Origin: CAYGDP01 sp964348665
GTDB lineage: Bacteria; Verrucomicrobiota; Verrucomicrobiia; Palsa-1439; CAYGDP01
Length of the DNA stretch: 64,000 nt
Direction: 5' to 3'
Assembly (NCBI GenBank): GCA_964348665.1
Contig: CAYGDP010000007.1
Span: forward strand, 134,217 to 198,216
The notes under the pieces were generated by a model. It saw only the letters and a list, made by a program, of their open reading frames with translations. It did not search any database and had not been told where the DNA came from. Numbering within the stretch: the stretch's first letter is position 1; each line of letters begins with the position of its first letter. The position numbers and the translations under genes are program-made. Below are positions 61,409 to 64,000 of the stretch, in pieces.

Positions 61409-62114
61409 GAGCACCCATATTCTCGTAGCCCGCGGGTTGCGCAAAACCTACGCGATGGGAGTGACGACTCTGGACGTGCTGAAAGGCATTGACCTCGATG
61501 TGCAGCGCGGCGATGTGCTAGGCATCGTCGGCGCGAGCGGCACAGGCAAGAGCACGCTCTTGCATTTGCTCGGCGGGCTGGACGCGCCCAGCGCGGGGAG
61601 CGTGGAATTAGAAGGACTGGGGTTGTTTGATTTATCGGCGGCGGAACGCGCCCGGGTGCGAAACCAAAAGGTCGGGTTCGTGTTTCAAGCCTATCATTTG
61701 TTGCCGGAACTCGATTCGCTGGAAAACGTGACGCTCCCGGCCCGCCTTCGTCCCGCTTCGCGGGACTTCGGCTCGGCACGCCATATCGCTCGCCCGGTGG
61801 AAGAACTCGGGACTGAATTGCTCCGAGCGGTCGGGCTGGGCGAGCGGCTGCATCATCGTCCGAGTGAGTTGAGCGGGGGCGAGCAACAGCGGGTAGCGAT
61901 TGCGCGGGCGCTGATGAATCGGCCGATGGTGATTTTGGCTGACGAGCCGACGGGCAATCTTGATTCCAAGACGGGCGAGGCGATATTGGAGTTGCTCTTG
62001 CGATTGCGCGCGGAGTATCAAGCCACGCTGGTCATCGTGACCCACGACAAGGCGATTGAACGGCATTGCGCGCGCACGCTGCACATGGCAGACGGAAAAT
62101 TGAATGGGACGTAA
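61401..62114 (+). CDS. lolD: Lipoprotein-releasing ABC transporter ATPase
   Basis: A 237-residue ATPase overlapping the permease gene by 8 bp. Walker A is GASGTGKST; signature LSGGEQQRVAIARAL; Walker B VILADEPTGNLD, followed by the D-loop and an H-loop in IVTHDKAIERH. Between the Q-loop region and the signature it has an extra segment of about 20 residues (RPASRDFGSARHIARPVEEL) coded by a palindromic sequence, not usual for LolD. The segment lies in the helical subdomain that contacts the permease. Confidence 0.94.
   Translation: MSESTHILVARGLRKTYAMGVTTLDVLKGIDLDVQRGDVLGIVGASGTGKSTLLHLLGGLDAPSAGSVELEGLGLFDLSAAERARVRNQKVGFVFQAYHLLPELDSLENVTLPARLRPASRDFGSARHIARPVEELGTELLRAVGLGERLHHRPSELSGGEQQRVAIARALMNRPMVILADEPTGNLDSKTGEAILELLLRLRAEYQATLVIVTHDKAIERHCARTLHMADGKLNGT
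61750..61766. repeat. Palindrome inside lolD
   Basis: GTCCCGC - TTC - GCGGGAC, seven-base arms and three-base loop, with partial extension on both sides. It codes part of the extra segment of LolD and keeps the frame. Confidence 0.6.
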
Positions 62115-62268
62115 TCCCATCTTCCTTAGAAAAACAAGGAGCCATTGCATCCCGTCCCTTGAGGATGGTTGGAATAAACGGAATCCGTCACGCCGATCAT
62201 TCACGAGCAATCAATATGGGTGACATTTTAGTTGCCCGCGACTTGCTCAATCCATATAGTCACTCCTC

Positions 62269-63141
62269 GTGAAGATTTATTTGAACGGCAAATTTGTGTA
62301 CGAGAAGAAGGCGGCGATCTCTGTCTTCGATCACGGCCTTCTCTACGGCGACGGCGTGTTCGAGGGCATCCGCGTCTATGGCGGCAAGATTTTCCGGCTC
62401 GAACAACATCTCGACCGCCTGTTCGCGTCGTCCAAGGCGATCCTGTTGGATATCCCGATGACACGGGCACAACTGACCCGCGCCTGCACCGCCGCGTGTC
62501 GCGCCAACAAAATCCGCGATGGATACATCCGGCTGGTCGTTACCCGCGGGATCGGCACGCTCGGCTTGAATCCTTTCACCTGCAAACGTCCGAGTATCTT
62601 CATCATCGCGGCCACCATCCAACTCTATCCGCCTGCTCTTTACCGCAAGGGTTTGACCCTGGCGACAGTGGCGACCCGGCGCACCTCCACGGCGGCAGTC
62701 AGCCCCGCCATTAAATCGCTAAACTATCTCAATAACATCCTCGCCAAAGTGGAGGGGATGCAGGCGGGAGCGGAAGAATCGGTGATGCTGAACAACGAAG
62801 GGTTCGTGGCCGAATGCACCGGTGACAATATTTTTATCGTGAAACGGGGTGTGCTTCACACGCCGCCGCTCTCGGCAGGCGCGCTGATCGGCATCACGCG
62901 GCAAATTGTCTTTGAACTCGCCGCGGAAGCCGGGCTTGCGATCAGCGAACCGAACCTGACTCGGTATGATTTGATGAACGCCGATGAGTGTTTTCTGACA
63001 GGCACAGCGGCGGAGATTATTCCCGCCACGCGACTCGATGGGCGCCAGATCGGGAACGGTCGAGTTGGTCCGATCACCGCCGACCTGATGCGCCGATTCC
63101 GTGAGTTAACTGGACGCGAGGGAACGCCGATTGATTCGTGA
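62269..63141 (+). CDS. Class IV aminotransferase (IlvE/DAT-like)
   Basis: A 290-residue PLP enzyme with a GTG start and a weak ribosome site. Family blocks are FDHGLLYGDGVFEGIRVYGG, RLEQHLDRLFAS, the PLP lysine in AIKSLNYLNNILAK (near residue 148), EGFVAECTGDNIFIV and ECFLTGTAAEIIPATRLDG. The class includes branched-chain amino acid aminotransferase and D-alanine aminotransferase; the RIGTLGL-type motif and EGF.AE.T.DNIF are nearer to IlvE, but substrate choice is uncertain. It precedes mcsA by 14 bp. Confidence 0.92.
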   Translation: MKIYLNGKFVYEKKAAISVFDHGLLYGDGVFEGIRVYGGKIFRLEQHLDRLFASSKAILLDIPMTRAQLTRACTAACRANKIRDGYIRLVVTRGIGTLGLNPFTCKRPSIFIIAATIQLYPPALYRKGLTLATVATRRTSTAAVSPAIKSLNYLNNILAKVEGMQAGAEESVMLNNEGFVAECTGDNIFIVKRGVLHTPPLSAGALIGITRQIVFELAAEAGLAISEPNLTRYDLMNADECFLTGTAAEIIPATRLDGRQIGNGRVGPITADLMRRFRELTGREGTPIDS

Positions 63142-63155
63142 GATGAGGAACCCCT

Positions 63156-63665
63156 ATGCTCTGTGACGTTTGCAAAGAAAATGAAGCCACGTTTCACCTG
63201 ACCCAAGTGATTGATGGCAAGGTGCAAAAGATTGATCTTTGCGAAGCTTGTGCAAAGGCAAAGGGCGTGACCGAGTCCACGGGGTTTTCGCTTGCCGACC
63301 TGGTCGTGGGCCTTGGCGCATCCAAGGAAATGGAGCGTGTGACAGCGGGCGCGGCATCGCAATGCCCCGAGTGCGGTTTTACCCAGGCGGATTTCAAAAA
63401 AACCGGCCGGCTCGGCTGCCCGACTTGCTGGACGACATTCGACGCGGGTCTCTCGGCGTTGCTCAAGCAAATCCACAAATCCGAGCAACACGTCGGCAAA
63501 GTTCCCTCGCGCGCTGCGAAAGCGCTGCAGACGGTCGAGCAGATCGAAACCCTGGTGACGCTCCTCAAGAAAGCGATCTCTGAGGAGCGCTATGAAGAGG
63601 CTGCGTCCATTCGGGACCGGATCAATGCGTTGCAGGAGCAGAAAAAGAGACAACAGACCGCATGA
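63156..63665 (+). CDS. mcsA: McsA-like zinc-finger/UvrB-UvrC motif protein
   Basis: A 169-residue protein with four CxxC pairs (C3/C6, C29/C32, C70/C73, C88/C91) for zinc, and a C-terminal UVR motif (EQIETLVTLLKKAISEERYEEAASIRDR region, about 130-165). In Firmicutes McsA activates the arginine kinase McsB, which marks proteins for ClpCP. The kinase gene follows with a 4-bp overlap. CtsR and ClpC genes are not in the window. Confidence 0.92.
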   Translation: MLCDVCKENEATFHLTQVIDGKVQKIDLCEACAKAKGVTESTGFSLADLVVGLGASKEMERVTAGAASQCPECGFTQADFKKTGRLGCPTCWTTFDAGLSALLKQIHKSEQHVGKVPSRAAKALQTVEQIETLVTLLKKAISEERYEEAASIRDRINALQEQKKRQQTA

Positions 63666-64000
63666 AAATCGAGACGCTCATCAAATCTCCCTGCGAATGG
63701 ATGCGAGGCGAAGGCCCGAATCACCGCATCGTTCTCTCCACACGCGTCCGGCTGGCGCGCAACATCCGTGGCATCGCCTTCCCCGGCTGGGCGAAGAAAG
63801 CTGACCGTCAACGAGCCCTCGAACAAATTCTCCCCGCCGCGCAGGCGCTCCCGGAAATGAAAGACGCGATGGTAGAAAGCATGGAAGCGCTGGGGCCGAT
63901 TGACAAACAAGTCCTCGTCGAACGTCATCTGATCAGCCGCGATCACGCCGCGCGCGGCGCGGGCAGCGGGATCGCCATCAATGGCACGCAAACGTTGAGT
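63662..64000 (+). CDS. mcsB: Protein arginine kinase McsB, 3' end outside window
   Basis: The first 113 residues of the kinase. It starts by an ATGA overlap with mcsA. NHRIVLSTRVRLARNIRG is the N-terminal motif of the guanidino kinase fold shared with McsB (usual STRIRLARN). DKQVLVERHLISRDHA and SGIAINGTQTLS follow, as in McsB. The catalytic parts lie beyond the right edge. Confidence 0.93.
   Translation, partial: MKIETLIKSPCEWMRGEGPNHRIVLSTRVRLARNIRGIAFPGWAKKADRQRALEQILPAAQALPEMKDAMVESMEALGPIDKQVLVERHLISRDHAARGAGSGIAINGTQTLS

Overview
The window looks like a chromosome segment from a Verrucomicrobiota-type bacterium of the PVC group. I infer this from gene families rather than a marker RNA: a DUF1501 plus DUF1549/DUF1553 pair, pseudopilins with a DGH-type C-terminal motif, several large secreted FAD oxidoreductases with golvesin-like C-terminal domains, runs of PQQ-like beta-propeller proteins, a serine/threonine kinase with an outer domain, and McsA/McsB. 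Planctomycetota or Lentisphaerota remain possible. I recognised no rRNA, tRNA or CRISPR array.

Layout. 1-11 kb: a DUF1501/DUF1549 operon (the DUF1501 gene runs off the left edge), a secreted protein and a Ser/Thr kinase that share one outer domain, an SH3/SmpA-like protein, an SGNH hydrolase, an ApbE plus NosR-like flavin/Fe-S pair, and two small ribbon-helix-helix genes, one split by a frameshift. 11-29 kb: an accessory region with three FAD-dependent oxidoreductases, an internally duplicated secreted protein, a PhyH-like oxygenase, two LacI-type regulators, and three copies of a two-gene module (a pseudopilin facing a small membrane-anchored alpha/beta protein). A degenerate IS5-type transposase and a 76-bp copy of the end of the EF-P gene lie here. 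Five intergenic sites share a 14-bp motif close to CTAAACCCGTTGAG. A fourth module copy is at 49.7-51.4 kb beside an AraC-type regulator.

29-44 kb: the EF-P gene, then a long tightly packed operon: three PQQ-like propeller proteins, an Asp-box propeller, DUF3311 plus sodium:solute symporter, a LuxE/PaaK-like adenylating enzyme, an aldehyde dehydrogenase and an iron alcohol dehydrogenase. Junctions are mostly 4-bp ATGA overlaps. A four-helix-bundle gene flanked by inverted repeats interrupts it. A LarA-like plus ThuA-like pair lies on the opposite strand. 45-48.5 kb: succinate dehydrogenase sdhC-sdhA-sdhB. 51.4-64 kb: mostly housekeeping genes: a homocysteine methyltransferase/methylene-THF reductase fusion, a DUF4139 protein, an N-acyl-D-amino-acid deacylase, lysyl-tRNA synthetase, a pyroglutamyl peptidase, LolC/E and LolD, a class IV aminotransferase, McsA and the start of McsB.

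The strongest candidate for an undescribed system is the four-copy pseudopilin plus membrane-anchored protein module, whose copies sit next to LacI or AraC regulators; three of the copies lie among secreted oxidoreductases and share a putative operator. Its function is not evident from sequence.
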